DNA of 64,000 nucleotides from Acestrorhynchus altus (taxonomy: Eukaryota > Chordata > Actinopteri > Characiformes > Acestrorhynchidae): the NCBI GenBank assembly GCA_034509495.1, contig CM067506.1, positions 21,927,309-21,991,308 on the forward strand, given 5' to 3'. The notes beneath the pieces were generated by a model. The model did not search any database. It was not told where the DNA came from and saw nothing but the letters and a program-made list of their open reading frames with translations. This document shows positions 26,013 to 38,299 of this stretch, one piece after another. Both the position numbers and the translations under genes were made by a program. Positions within the stretch are counted from its first letter, which is position 1; every line of letters begins with the position of its first letter.

Positions 26013-27104
26013 CATTACTGAGCATATCAGTGTCTTGTAGTAGACTTTTAGACCACTAATGGAGAAACTGCTAAAGATTTGGAGAAGAACTATATCAACC
26101 TCATATCCCTCACCTTATCACAAAGATTCACAATTCCAATTTCCATGCTCTGCCTTTATTGGCAAGGGGGATCTGGCTTCAGGCATCATCAGCTGAAGCC
26201 ACCAACAACTTGAGTTCCCCTTCCTTGCCTAAACCACTGTGTTATGCACTTCACAATCTGGTGTAAAAAATCATTGTCAAGTGTGGATATGCAATAGCTT
26301 TGATTAATCATGAAAAAATACAGTTTGTCACATTATTCTGGCACATTGTTCTACTAATTAAAGAACTTGAAAATCTGTCATTTGCAGTGAAAACCCAGGG
26401 ATGGTACTTTCGGTGGCCTTCATGATTGTTTTATTTTTTCATTGGAGTAACAAGGAAGTTACACACATGTGAAATCACTTTGTCGTTCAACTTGGAAAAC
26501 AGAAAAGAACTGATAAATCAGATCAAAGAGGGATGACTGTTTTCTAAGCTTCATAAATCAAATAATGGTTACAAAATATTCACAGAGAGAGCTGGTGAAG
26601 TGGGTTGCATGATAATCGACAGTGATCAGAAAAACAGCCAGATATGAGCAAAACAAGAGTTAACTATAACTGTTTTGTATAATCACCTCAAGATTTCAAC
26701 CTGATTGAAGACACGAGAATTAAAGAGGATGTTAAGAGTTCCTGTGATTGTCCTGTAAATCTTTAAGTTAGAATAACTGTATTGAACAAAGGCATGTACA
26801 CAAACAGTGCAAAACATGAGATGCGTCTAAACTGCGGTTTAGCTAATAGACATCCAAACCTCATATGGCAGCTTTGGAGTTTTGTAGTCAAAGTTTTAGT
26901 CAGAAGATAGCTGACTCAGGTCAGCATGCCTTTCGTTTTGTGTGTAAATCATGTCATTCACCTGTGGTCTACTTAATGAACAACATGTTTCTAGCAGATT
27001 ACTAGTGGTCATTACTGACTAACATGTTTAGGGCTTTTCCTGCACTTTAATCATCCAGGACAAGCATCCACATGAAACACACATATTGTTTCATTCCCTT
27101 TTCA
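26013..27104. other. Non-coding sequence, no gene seen
   Basis: AT-rich, unique-looking sequence with no recognised repeat. Confidence 0.5.
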
Positions 27105-27520
27105 AATCCTATTCTTTAAATCCTATTCCATGATTTAAGTTATGCTTTTATTTCCTCTTGGCTGGATTACTGTAATGGCCTATATTTCGAATTAAGCAAA
27201 GAATCTATTAGCCACTTGCAGTTGGTTCAAAATGCAGCAGCTTGTTTTCTACTGGGTGCAAAGAGAAGGCATCATATCACCCTCATTTTAGCATCCTTAC
27301 ACTGGTTACCTGTGCATCACATGATAGAGTACACAGTTATATTAACTGTTTTTAAAGCTTTAAGTGACTTGGCCCCTTCTTATATTAAGGATATGCTTTG
27401 TTACTATGAGGATTATCTGCTCAGTCACTCCTTGCTGTTCCACTGCCTAGACTCAGACACAAAGGAGATCTGGCTTTTTCAGCTGTGGCCCCTAGATTGG
27501 AATACTTTACCGCAAAATTA
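27105..27520 (+). pseudogene. L2-like LINE reverse-transcriptase fragment
   Basis: The plus strand reads SWLDYCNGLYFELSKES, then LQLVQNAAACFLLGAKRRHH, ILASLHWLPV, VFKALSDLAPSYIKDML and LDWNTLP. These follow, in order, the conserved C-terminal part of fish L2/Rex1-like ORF2 proteins (LDYCN...LQLVQNAAAR...LASLHWLPV...FKALxxLAPSYI...WNSLP). The open frame at 27216-27521 is part of it. It is 5'-truncated, with small deletions after DYLL. The 3' end may run to the AATAAA near 27620. Confidence 0.85.
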
Positions 27521-28581
27521 AATAGAAAAACTATTTTTATTCTTTGTGTTTATTTTCTTCTATTCTCTTTTTATTCTCATTGTGTGTTCTCATTCTCTTT
27601 TTTTACTTTGGTGAACATCCAAATAAACACTTGAAACTATTCTATCCTTTTATACAGTTTTTTTATTTCTTGTACAGACTACTACAAATGTACTGTGTAT
27701 TACCATTATAATTTAACTCTAATCTAATTTAAATCTAATTTAACTATATTGTCAATTTTCTACCCCCATGATGTAGTTTTACTATAAATATGAAATTTAC
27801 TGTTTACTGATTTAAATCTACATTTAGTCAAATAATCCTTGCTATATTTGGTTACATATAATGGAGTAATGTTTAAAACAGCACTTTTATAATGTTGATT
27901 TAGTTTAATATTTGACCTCAGAGGTTAATATCCGATTAGCCAGCATGCTTGACAGCACTGAGTTGCCTACATGGCTCAATAAATATAAAATAAAAATAAA
28001 AATCAGATAAAAAATACATAAATAAAAATCACAGAAGGATTTGTGCACTTTAGGAATACTTATTCTTAATTATTAACAATAAAACATAGAGTAATGGGAA
28101 AAATTGGGACATCAGTAATTACCTGTGTCTTGTTTAACATATTTAAACATTTGGGTGCTCATCTTCATTTGAATATTGTGAAATGTAGGGGAAAATAACA
28201 AAACAGTTCAAACTGAGAGACTGCACAAGTGGCACAAAATGATTTATACGGAAGGTGTGCTAGGTGATCTCTGGCTTGTCTGACAAGACTTTAGTCTGGT
28301 CATGTTGGGGTATTTTCAAAGCAGTGGTTTCTTCCTTGCTAACCTACCATGAAATTCAAACCCTCATTCTGCAGAGTTTTTCTAAGGTTGATGCAGGTAT
28401 TCTGTCAACAGTTGTGGCAAGAGATCTCTGTAGGTCCTGTGATTACATTTAAGGAGTGACAGAGAATTATTTACACATCTTACAGTCTGGGGTGTTTTGC
28501 AAATAAGAAAATTCCATTATTATTACATAATTACATTATTTTAATTATTATTGATCATTTCCCTTTCAAAAGGCAGTTGTA
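27521..28581. other. Non-coding AT-rich sequence
   Basis: Very AT-rich. The first part may be the 3' UTR of the LINE fragment. No gene is seen. Confidence 0.45.
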
Positions 28582-28700
28582 GGTTGGCATGGTGGTACTG
28601 CATGTAGTATTTGTGTTACACAGCTCCAAGGGTCTAGGACTATGTGTTCAATCCTCGTTCCAGTCACTGTCTGTGAGGTGTTTGATTTGTTTTCCCAAAA
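28582..28700 (+). mobile_element. tRNA-derived SINE head (fragment)
   Basis: Reads GGTTGGCATGGTGGTACTGC, ACACAGCTCCAAGGGTCTAG and GTGTTCAATCC (a B-box-like motif), then CACTGTCTGTGAGG. This is the order in the common fish SINE that starts GGGCGGCACGGTGGCG. It is diverged and truncated. Confidence 0.6.
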
Positions 28701-31639
28701 AGCTTTCTATGGGTGCAAAATAAGTTCTGTTTTACACCACCTTGTACAAAGGGACTGTGTAAAGGTTTGTATTTCAACTTAATGAGAATAATCAGGAAAG
28801 AGAACAGTATCAACATTTTCACACCTGATACTCTCCTTATGTCTTGCTTTTCTGTGAAAAAGCTAAACATTCATCACAGGTTAAAAAGTTATCCTACTCA
28901 CACTGCATTCTCACATCAGAGAACTTCATATTGAGTTTCCAGAAATTGGAATTATGTGCTGTAGTTGCAGGGTGCAGGATATAGCTTCATCTTTCCAATG
29001 TTGTGTGAATCAGCAAAAATCTAGTGAAAAGTAATAAGACACCAGAACAGTGTCCTCGGAGTGTGATTATAATAAGATAGGACAACCAAGTAGAACTGAA
29101 TGTGTGAAGTATGTAAGTAGCTGATGAATTGGCTTAGTGTGAAAAACGAGGCTGTAGATTATATTTTGTTTGGCTCTCAGCCAGTATCTGGGAGCTAATG
29201 TGATTGTGTAAGTTATATAAGCTTTTCCTGTTTCTTTTTCATTGGTTACCTGATACCCTCATGTCTTTTTGCCACCTGAGTTTATCAACATCACATTTAT
29301 CTTTTGATGTAATTAACTAATTAATACATTTAAAATCATCATAAAATGTACATTTGATAGATAATTTATAATAATTTAATAAGTAATGCTTTAGAAAATA
29401 CAATTTAATTTAAAGTATAAAGGTGTAAGGTTGTATGTTTGGTCAATTCTGATTTAAACAAAAGGGGGGAGTAACAACTTCTTTTGACACTCATTTTTGA
29501 GAAGAAAAACTAGTGTTAAAAAATAAATTATGTGGGAAAATTAAGATTTATGAACATCCTATAACAAAAAGCTGAACATTTTACCATCTGTTAACTGGTA
29601 CAGTAAATTATCGTGACAGGCTTTTTAAAAATCGTTCTCTCCCAGAACAAAATATAGCTCTTTCCCCAAGGAAATCACCATTAAATGTCCAATTTAGTCT
29701 GTGACTATGTGAAATTTTGGTCTGAAAATGTGCACTTGTCAATTTTTGTCATATTTTATTATATTTATGAATGAAAATATTTTTTACATGTAGAATAAAT
29801 ATTTCAGACAGAATTCATAAATGATGTTTTATTTCAAAATATGAATGAAAATAAACATACAAAATTGTAAAAAAGTAAATACAACATATATGGAGTAAGC
29901 TGCCATCTACAAAGAAATGGTCTTCACATTGTTTGGGAGTTATGGGGACACTATATACATTACCAGTGACCTGAACCACTGTTGGTATGGATTTAACAAT
30001 ATTAAAGGCAGAGTCCAAACAATGCTACTTTGGGTTCACATCTGAGAAAAGCCAGTGTTGCCAGTGAATACATTGAAAAAAATTCAAGGAGTCATATAGC
30101 AAGCAGGGGTACAAGTCTGGAGATATTTACATAGCCATGTTTGGTAACCAGATACTGACAGATTCTGACAGTAGATTTGATATCTATATCCAAATCTATA
30201 ACAATATGAAGGATAAAGGCTAAATGTAATTTAACCTTTAATTATTTATCAAAAATAGTTGCTCCAATGTATGGTTTTTGAGAGGCACCCTAGCTGTAAA
30301 GCCACTGTAAGATTGTAGAGTATAGTTTGAGTGCCAACCAAGAATTTTGAATTTTCTTATCAGTCAAATAGTAACAACAGTGATGTCAGGATGGACTGCC
30401 TTTTTTTATTCTTTACACCTGCTCTACAGTTTGACTCTTCTCATTTCAGACATCACTGCAGAACATATTTTGAAAGAACAATGCAATGTAAAGTAAATGA
30501 ATTGTTAATGCCCACTAGTAGTTAACGGTCAAACAGCAAGGCTTCTGTCTCTCTCCATGTAAAAGGCATACATAAGTCCCTTAACTTCACACATACAATT
30601 ATTCAACCTGTATCAACATTCTCTAGAACAACTACTCTAGCAAACAGAAGTAACCAGCGTGAGAGAAGCATGAGTTGGAAGTCAATGGGTGCACATGTTA
30701 ATCAGGACTTCCTTGCTGCATTAAAATGAGTTTGATTCTCACACTTTTCCACATGACTGTATATGAATTTCAATGTGGCTGGGGGCCTAACCCCCTGAAC
30801 AATGTGTGCCCCCCACCCACCCCCCACCCCCCACCCCTCTATAATCCTGAGTGGGCATTATGTTTTCCTGGCCTGTGTGCCTGCAGGCAGCCTATGTAAA
30901 AGAGGCCTGACTACTTTAATAGCACCATATTAAATCTGTTGATAGGATGAAATTGGCAGTGTTGTAACAGACAAATTCCATGGACTAATTTCCTTGAGAA
31001 ATGTTTAACTCTGGCAGACGGGAATGCATGCTGGTTTTAGAGGGCACTACATGTTTTGTTTATGGCAAGGATCACTGTAAACAGGAGACTGCTCTGCCAG
31101 ACCAATAAGCAATTTTCCTGTTTTAAAATATCTATGATAAGTTATTTTAAGTGCCTCTTCTGACCAGTGCCCATTCACTGAAAATATTAACCATACATGG
31201 AACTGGATGTTTATGGTGGATGCAGATATATTACACTATTTAAATTAGCCTCAAATCCTCTGCTCTTAATTGTATTTGCCATTTTTAACCATGTCTGGCT
31301 GTGGAAACGTATACTCAGACTATTCACTAAATTTGCAGATGGCATTCCTCAGCATGGCAGGATTAGTTCACAGAAGACAATAAATAAAGTGCATTATTAT
31401 TAATTACTATTAATGTTGGTTGGTAATACAGATGTTAATCCAATAACTGTAATAAACTACCTTTACATCAGTCTACAGCTAATAGTAGGTCTGCATGTAA
31501 TTAATTTTTTGAACCTCGTTATATCATTGATAAAATAGGTAGCTAGCTGGCTTCATTTAAATCCTTCTGTGTTGTTTAATGATTATTATGGGGATTTTTT
31601 GTTTGTTTGTTTGTTTTGTTATTGTTTTTTGTGGTCTTA
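28701..31639. other. Non-coding sequence, no gene seen
   Basis: AT-rich with a C-rich tract at 30809-30838. Short open frames have no recognisable features. Confidence 0.5.
30809..30838. repeat. C-rich tract
   Basis: Runs of three to six C separated by single A. The minus strand has four or more G-runs and could form a quadruplex. It is preceded by the short palindrome GGGGGCCTAACCCCC. Confidence 0.9.
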
Positions 31640-32547
31640 TTTATTCATTGTGCTTGGTACCATGTATGCAGTGTGTTTTAGGTCTTGTTTAGTGTTTCGT
31701 ATTCTCCAATTCTGTATGAATGCCTTGAACACGCTGACTGCTCAATTAGCAGTTTTGTGGATCCAGATGTTTCTTTGCTTACAGAATGATAGAAATAAAA
31801 AAGCACATTCCCTTCTATTTTCCCCTGAAAGCCTACTTCCAGTAAACCCAATTATGTTCCCTGAAGTATTTCAGAGTAGTTTGGGTCATTTAAGGTCCAA
31901 GGCCTCTTGTTTTACATAAAAGTAACACCCTGTTGATCAGAGAACTAAAACACAACTGCCATTTTTCTTAAAATACTACTTTCACATGCAATATGCAGTG
32001 TTACAAAAGTTTAAGATATGGATTACTATGCTTATGAAATGGGGGAAGGGGGCGAACGCCAATTCCCTTTGTACTCATGCTCCTCACAGATATGCTGCTA
32101 TTTGGGCTCAGCTCTGCACTGCTGGACATTATTCACAGATTTCTTTCCCTGTCGTATGATCTTGTGAAAGTCTTGTGAGTTTGCTCCCAAATCATCAAAT
32201 ACTTCATTCAGTGCTGCCTAACTCACCATAACAGACAGGCAAGGAGCAAACACCACTCCAAAAATATCTCTTTACTGTTTAAAATGATATAAAAACATTG
32301 TATATACATATCATACGTATATAAAACCACACTCATACATAATATAATTGCACATTGCGCTAACACAGGAGGTGCCTATTGCAGTGGCAGAGGTGGTGGT
32401 GATGGTTTGATGTGCCATTTGCTGAGTCACGGACAGGGAAGCAAGTGTGGCAGGTTAAGTGCTGGTTCAGCAAGCATGCCAGAGGAGTATATGGTACATA
32501 TCTGTGGTGGTGGGTTGACAAACAGGCTTGCCATCCAGCTGGCTTGT
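31640..32547 (-). other. cxcl12a: Probable cxcl12a 3' UTR
   Basis: This lies downstream of the cxcl12a stop. The first canonical AATAAA on the minus strand is at 31645-31640, which would give a 3' UTR of roughly 0.9 kb. A weaker AGTAAA variant lies at 32276-32271. The end is inferred from these hexamers only. No other coding sequence is visible. Confidence 0.4.
32456..32462 (-). promoter_or_regulatory. miR-430-class seed match (GCACTTA) in the proximal 3' UTR
   Basis: The mRNA-sense heptamer GCACTTA lies about 86 nt after the stop codon. It matches the AAGUGC seed class of the miR-302/427/430 family. Zebrafish sdf1a mRNA is a known miR-430 target, so the position is plausible, but a heptamer can occur by chance. 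Confidence 0.4.
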
Positions 32548-32578
32548 TTAGTTGAGCTGTTGTTTGGCTTTCTTCATT
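32548..32578 (-). CDS. cxcl12a: cxcl12a coding exon 4 (basic tail)
   Basis: A 31-nt coding stretch supplies the last base of Lys90 and then MKKAKQQLN and TAA. It follows a pyrimidine-rich acceptor (TTTCTACAG). The tail resembles the zebrafish Cxcl12a ending (MKKAQQQQ-type). The short exon is supported by phase, acceptor and tail composition. Confidence 0.9.
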
Positions 32579-35500
32579 CTGTAGAAAGAGAAAAAAGGGA
32601 AATATACAGTTAAAGTCAACCCGGAGCCAACTCCTAAAATAGACAGAGCTCAGCAGAATGTAAATATATTAAAGCTGAGTTGTTGCATATGGACAATTTG
32701 GATGCAGTTCTCCATCCAGAACACTTGAACCAGGTTTTGGTCATGAGTGCCGCAATGAAATTAACAACAGTTTGTTGTTGTACAGAATGAATTCTGAATG
32801 TGCATCTTTAAGTGATATTTGAGAGGAAGCAGGACCGTTTAACAGCCTGCCAAGCTCTCCACTGGGAAAGCATTTAGAACACACAGCCAGACGGTGCTCC
32901 TGGCCATACTGTGCAACAGACATGTCATTTGGTTTTACAGGCAGTTTGTATTTTTACAGCACAGGTAGTTAATTAAGCAAAAACTCTGCTCTCAGTAGTT
33001 ACAGCTATTCAGGCTGCAAAGGCTGCAGAACTGAATGTGTATGGTTGCATATCAGGGGCGTGCCACTAAACTGGAGTCTCCTTAGTTCAACATGGATTGG
33101 ATCATATGTACAGCTTCCTCTTTCTCTGGATGAGCAGTATAGCCAGATTGCACAGTATGCATTCACAAGTGTCCATTCAGAGACATTCAACCCCGTCAAG
33201 CCATTGTCTGTCCTTAACCACAAGTGTTTTGTTGTGCAGACTGGACAGTTCACACCTTTCTGCCTTTTATATAGAGGCTTTTGTGTATAGTACACACTCC
33301 AATCAGACATTAGACTGTCTTAAAACATTTAGTGCAGTTCAGCAAAGGATAAGACCTACGAATGTACAAGGCAAAAGTGCACAGTACTGGCACACCTTCA
33401 AGTAAAATGGAAATTAGAACTTTGTTTTTCACATTTGGACATGTCTCACATAACAAATTGATGCATTTCATCTTCCCTTTATGATTTAGCTGGTTGATCC
33501 AATACTGATTTTATGATTAATGGCCAAGATCAGTAAAGAAGATCTTAGGCCAAGGCCATAGTGTTAGAGCATGTTTTGCATTAAGAAGCTAAGCAAAAGC
33601 TGGTAAGCATTAAAATCATGTTCAGCATCCAAAGGTATACATATTTCACAGCTCCTTTTGAAGAATGAAAAGGAGCTGGGGTCCTGGTCTAGAAAGTACA
33701 CTGGCACAAGGTTTTTTCCTGACCATTCCGAGAAATGTGAGAAACAGGAAATGGGAAATACCACTCTTTAGTTTGCCGTTGTAATGTGATCATTATGCGT
33801 GAATGTATGATTCACTTGGTTCAGGGTTCTAATGTATATATCTTTAGCTATTTGGGACACTCAGTTGACTACATAATGAGGCACACATTAAAAACAAGCA
33901 CATATCTAATTTCTCAAAGCCTCAAAGCTGAATCTCCTTACTTTTCAAGGGCATTCTTTAGGTACTGCTGCAACCATTTTGTCTCAGGGTTGATGCACAC
34001 TTCTTTGGCATTCTTCAGCTTGGCACTGTGGTGGGAAAACAGACCAGAAAATGGTTAAAGGTTTCATTAAAAGATACGCATCCATACCACTCAGCCATGT
34101 CACTACACAAGCCACTTGATAATGTGTCTTTTAAAGCATTTGCTCACCCATTGTGAAGGAATTCTGAATGCAGCACAATAGATATGCAATGGTCAGCATT
34201 ATCCACACAATGACACGCAGCAAAACAAGGATGAAGGAGCTCACTGAGGCAGTCCTTTATCTCCAATTTCTCTTTCATAGAAATTGTTACACCCTTAAAG
34301 GCTGATTGTTTTCTTTTTTCTAAATTCACTTGCAGGTCTTGACAAATTGTCAGATTACGATCTCACCCTCACGTTTTCAGCAAGCACAGTGAATTTGTTC
34401 AAAGATAACCCCAATAGAGGAACCATTTATTTTTGTTGGAAACATCTGCATTAGCTAATCTAAGTTATTAGTTATGCCTATAGGTTAAAGATTGCGTCAG
34501 TCATTGTAGGTAAACAAGCTCAGTTTGGCAAAATGTAATCTCTAACATGCTAACTGTCCACTGTTATTTTGAAATGTATGGGTTTAACATGGGTGAACTA
34601 TTTATACACATCCTCAGTGACCACAATGTTTTATTGCACATGGTTACAAGGGTGTGCTCAGCTTAACTTCATGCTTTTGGCCTAAAAGCTCCATTCTGCT
34701 GTAAACATCACATACTCAAATGGCACAGCTTCCCAATATTTGGTTTAATTTAATACCATAATAAAAAGGAATGGTTCACATTTATCCATTGTTCAGGTGT
34801 TTATACATAGCTATGGATACATTTATGGTTATGTTTGACCCACTGGAATCTGTAATTCTGCAGTAGTGTAAGGCTTGGCATTTGCCTGTCTGTTTTGATT
34901 TCGTTAGTGGGGGTTAAGTGATCCAGGACTGTGGACAGCAGGTAGTAATTACTTCACAGCAAGTGAAGGCCAACAGAAAAGCCTGGTATATAGGGTTACA
35001 AGCATCACTCATCAGGACGGTTTTAGGCTATCAAGGATCTTGGAGTTTGGAGTAGTACTTCTGATCTGTTCTCAGGGGATTTCCACCCTCTTTGTCAGCT
35101 AACATGAGTGTGTATGTGCTTAGGTGAGCATGACCAGCTGTTTTTTCCCACTTGGTTAAGGTGCTACTAATTTCTTTAAAAATTAAGGTTCCTACATGGT
35201 TCTTCTTGAACATATGACTAAAGAAAAAAATATTGGTATAGAACTTTTATATTATTTGAAGGTTCTTTAACTTCACAAATCTTCTTCATGCTCACATTTT
35301 TGAAGAACTCTCCAAATACCTCTTTTAAGCACCTTTTACTGTAAAGAGTGGGTGGTGAAATGTGGTTGTTGCTGTACGTTGTAGTTCTACACCACATTTC
35401 AAATAGTGTTCTTGAATGATTAAATTGTTCATGGATAAATGGTCCCTCTATGTAATTGAAAAACACATTACTACATTATTGTACAAAGTAATATAATTGC

Positions 35501-38299
35501 ATTATCCCTAAAATAGAACACTATGGGATCCCAAAATATATACTTAAGTCAACTGCTACCATATAATTCACAGTAATTTCTGCATTAAGATTAATACCTC
35601 AACAATAGACCTATCTAAACTATCTAAACTCTGGTGACAACTGATGACTGTTCAAAGCACTAAACCCAACTCAGGTGGAAACACAGGCAAAGCATGGCTC
35701 TCAACAGCATGCAAAGTTATGACGTGTGAGAACGTTTATCAGGTACAATGTGTGAGAAAGTACTTCAAGGAGAACTCCTCCTGGACCCCTATGATGTCCT
35801 TTCCTGTATGAAACAAAACTGCATCCAAGACTAGAAGCCCACCCCCTCCTGTAGCATTTCCTTAGCATGTGTCTAATTGTGAGAGTTTGACCCAGAGCAT
35901 AATGCCAGACAGGGGAGGCCTGTTCCGGATCTATTCAGGATTCCTTCAGCAGTGGGAGATTGATGGTGTGAAATGATGGGTAGAGGAGTTCAGTAAGACA
36001 CCCCCCAAGTAGTAGCGCTGCATCAGGATCAGTGAGCGTGTGTGAAAGACACTGTAACAGATACTCACATGACTTGGAAGGGGCAGTTGGGTGTGTGGAC
36101 AAACTTCAGCTCACGGATGTTCCTCTGTGAGACTGTATTGACTGTAGAGCGACACCAGCACCTTTCAACCAGACTGATGGGCTTGGCTACAATATTAGAG
36201 AGAGAAACAAAACACATTACCAACAACTCATATACCAGTGGGTGAAACAAATGATGTTCTTAATTTATATGATCCAAAGGTGTTAATCGGTTACAGCTGA
36301 ATCAAATGTGTTTCATCACCACTGTTCCTGTCAAAGAAGTCAAGGATCACACAGCAATTGAGTTGATGTAACATGTTTTACTAATGTACAATTAAACTCT
36401 CTGAATCATGTAAAAAACATCATTATATTTTATAATCACTTGACATAGTTCTAATTAAACCCCAATCTAAGTCTACACACATGCTGTTTTGTAATCCATT
36501 GCAGCATGTGGTGCATGTTTTTAAAATGAGATCCAAAGCAGATGTGTTGAATCACAGTGTTGTTAAATGAAACGCTCAATGCAGATGAGTTTCAGCTTTG
36601 CAGTATTTCATTTCATTATGCAAGCTGAACTTTCACAACTTTTCTAAGAACAAAGATGTCACACAGCTTTACAATTTCTAACAAAAAATCTGTTAATACT
36701 TATATCATCATATTTCTGAGAATTATAATCTGCTATTGGACTGTGCAGACCTAGAACACAAGAAACCATTTAAAACATGCGCAACAGCAGCTTATGCAGT
36801 GCTGTGAGGCAGAGTTTATGCTGGCGAGCATGAATAAGCATGTTTACACAAGCTTATGTGATTTGACTCATCAACATTGATATGTACACATGTTTATTGC
36901 CCAATCCACATAAACCGTGTTTTGCCAGAGCATTTTGCATGCATGAGAAAATGTGTCCAAATGTAGATTGGGCTGTGAAATTGAAAACAATCATTTTCAG
37001 CTGAAGAGCATCATCAAAGCCAAATGCAAATGAATGCACTTTAAAGGGTGAAGTGACATGAGAAGGAAAAAATGTGCTCATCAACAGTGATTAATGTTGG
37101 CATTTTTAAAGAAAACTGCTCCTGAGATCAACTTTAACCACAACAGTTGGGGCTATTAATCTCCCTGATGTTGTTGTTTCAGCAGCTGCTGCCACATTAC
37201 TGCAAACAGAGTGTGAACATGGGGTGAAGAGGGTGCTGACCAAATGGACGATTTGTCTAAAAAAAAAAAAAGCTAAAAATATAATAATATATAATACATA
37301 CAAACAAACAACAAACACTAAAATGCACATAGTCACAGTAACTCTTCTACTGTGCATTGCCAAAGCCATGGAACAGCGCGATCCGACCCCCATAGTAATC
37401 CACTTAAAGTCCAATGAGCAGTGCGCCAAAGTGGGATCGGGCTATAACGCACGTAGGTTTCCCAGCAAACGACCCCCAGATTGCATTCATGATTGGAGGG
37501 GTTTTCTGCACGCACCCTGAGCGGACATTGCCCACTCACAGATCCCCAATGGTGAGAAGTACCTGCGAGCTCCATATTAGGGGAATTTAGAACATGCCAG
37601 GTTGTCTATCCCCGTTGTTATGCTAAAGAGGGTCCATAGAGCCCCCCGGCGTTTGAGGCCATTGAAGTGCAGCCTGGCTCTTTTGGTTGTACCTCCTAAT
37701 TTGTGGATAATTAATTGCAAACAAAGAAGGTGACAAATACACACATTAAGCGGGCATGCAGGTTACTGCAGCTGCCCACATGCGCGCGCAGAATGGGAAC
37801 ACTACGAGCTAAAAGAGCAGGGGATGTATTTCTTTACAGACTTTCAGCATCAAACAAGGATCAAAAGAAGTATCTGTTGAAAAACGTATATAAATGCCCA
37901 ACTGCATAATTGTGTTAAAATATGCCAGCTTCCATATTTACATTTATCCAGCCTATCTAGTGCATCCAAATCCCAGCTTGCAGTAAAATAATGATGCAGT
38001 CTATAGAAAATGCAAGCTTGCATCATAATAATGTCGGTTAATGAGCATTGCTCTCCCTGCAGCTGCGTAATGGACTGAGAGCAGACCCCCGCTGTCCTCC
38101 GAGTGTCTCCCATCAGTATCCTTAAGACTTTCACCAAATCCCCCCAGAACATCTGTAAACATCACTAGAAAGTATCTAAAATGACCACACAGCCTCCCGA
38201 CAAAGTCCCCACCCAGAAGCAGAGCAGCTCACCGTGTGAATATGTCCCGTAGATGGTCACCGTGATGAGCGCAGCCACTAAGACCGCTTTCAGCTCCAT
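32548..38299 (-). CDS. cxcl12a: C-X-C motif chemokine 12a (stromal cell-derived factor 1a), four coding exons
   Basis: Secreted chemokine; the family signals through Cxcr4 and is scavenged by Ackr3/Cxcr7, guiding germ cells, the lateral-line primordium, neurons and blood cells. Coding exons on the minus strand are 38299-38233, 36186-36069, 34025-33942 and 32578-32548 (67+118+84+31 = 300 nt), giving 99 residues plus TAA. Residues 1-22/23 form a hydrophobic signal peptide (MELKAVLVAALITV...), and the mature chain starts at K24-P25, the dipeptide needed for receptor activation in this family. The CXC pair is C32-W33-C34, with C57 and C72 as expected disulfide partners. The stretch PNCPFQVIAKLKN leads into the last strands, and NPETKWLQQYLKNAL starts the C-terminal helix. 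The tail (KMKKAKQQLN) is basic. The exon 2 and 3 sequence is very close to zebrafish Cxcl12a as I remember it, and the length fits. Splice phases are 1, 2 and 2, and all introns are GT-AG. The start is the only ATG heading the signal peptide. Paralogue cxcl12b is less likely because of the tail and the VERCWCRSTVNTV core. Confidence 0.97.
32579..33941 (-). other. cxcl12a: cxcl12a intron 3
   Basis: Intron of about 1.36 kb with a GTAAGG donor and a CTACAG acceptor. A stop codon lies in frame immediately inside the donor (33940-33938). Overlapping open frames at 33005-33405 on both strands are unremarkable and resemble no known protein. Confidence 0.85.
33942..34025 (-). CDS. cxcl12a: cxcl12a coding exon 3 (fourth cysteine and C-terminal helix)
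   Basis: It completes Ile62 and encodes AKLKNAKEVCINPETKW, then the amphipathic helix LQQYLKNALE, ending two bases into Lys90. The acceptor is CACAG just upstream and the donor GTAAGG starts at 33941. If the donor is not used, the frame gives the same Lys90 and then TAA at 33940-33938, an alternative 90-residue end. Confidence 0.97.
34026..36068 (-). other. cxcl12a: cxcl12a intron 2
   Basis: Intron of about 2.04 kb with a GTGAGT donor and a CACAG acceptor. It contains a degraded piece of the GGTTCTT-rich repeat near 35170-35290. The rest is unique-looking AT-rich sequence. Confidence 0.85.
36069..36186 (-). CDS. cxcl12a: cxcl12a coding exon 2 (CXC core)
   Basis: It encodes Ala23 to Ile62 (the last codon lacks its third base), including KPISLVERCWCRS, the IRELKFVHTPNC block and the third cysteine. 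The acceptor is TTGTAG at 36192-36187 and the donor GTGAGT begins at 36068. This is the most strongly recognisable exon in the window. Confidence 0.97.
36187..38232 (-). other. cxcl12a: cxcl12a intron 1
   Basis: Intron of about 2.05 kb with a GTGAGC donor and a TTGTAG acceptor. It includes a CpG-rich patch at about 37360-37800 in an otherwise AT-rich intron, and a short poly-T (minus strand) at 37259-37271. No exon-like sequence is recognised in it. Confidence 0.85.
37360..37800. promoter_or_regulatory. CpG-rich patch in cxcl12a intron 1
   Basis: About 20 CpGs by eye in 440 bp, including GCGCG and TGCGCGCGC, where the surrounding intron has very few. It may be an extension of the promoter CpG island or an intronic enhancer. 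No exon is recognised. Confidence 0.3.
38233..38299 (-). CDS. cxcl12a: cxcl12a coding exon 1 (signal peptide)
   Basis: It holds the ATG and 22 codons encoding the signal peptide, then one base of the Ala23 codon (phase 1). The donor GTGAGC follows at 38232-38227. The signal peptide differs from that of zebrafish in most positions, which is usual for secretion signals. The assignment rests on the ATG, the hydrophobic core, the donor and the correct phase into exon 2. Confidence 0.93.

Noticed and set aside
33005..33405. Overlapping open frames near 33 kb as an extra cxcl12a exon
   Set aside because: They fall inside intron 3. The four-exon model is complete in phase and length without them, and none resembles a chemokine.
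37106..37575. Open frames in intron 1 as an alternative first exon
   Set aside because: No signal peptide with a phase-1 donor was found. The frames reflect local GC content.
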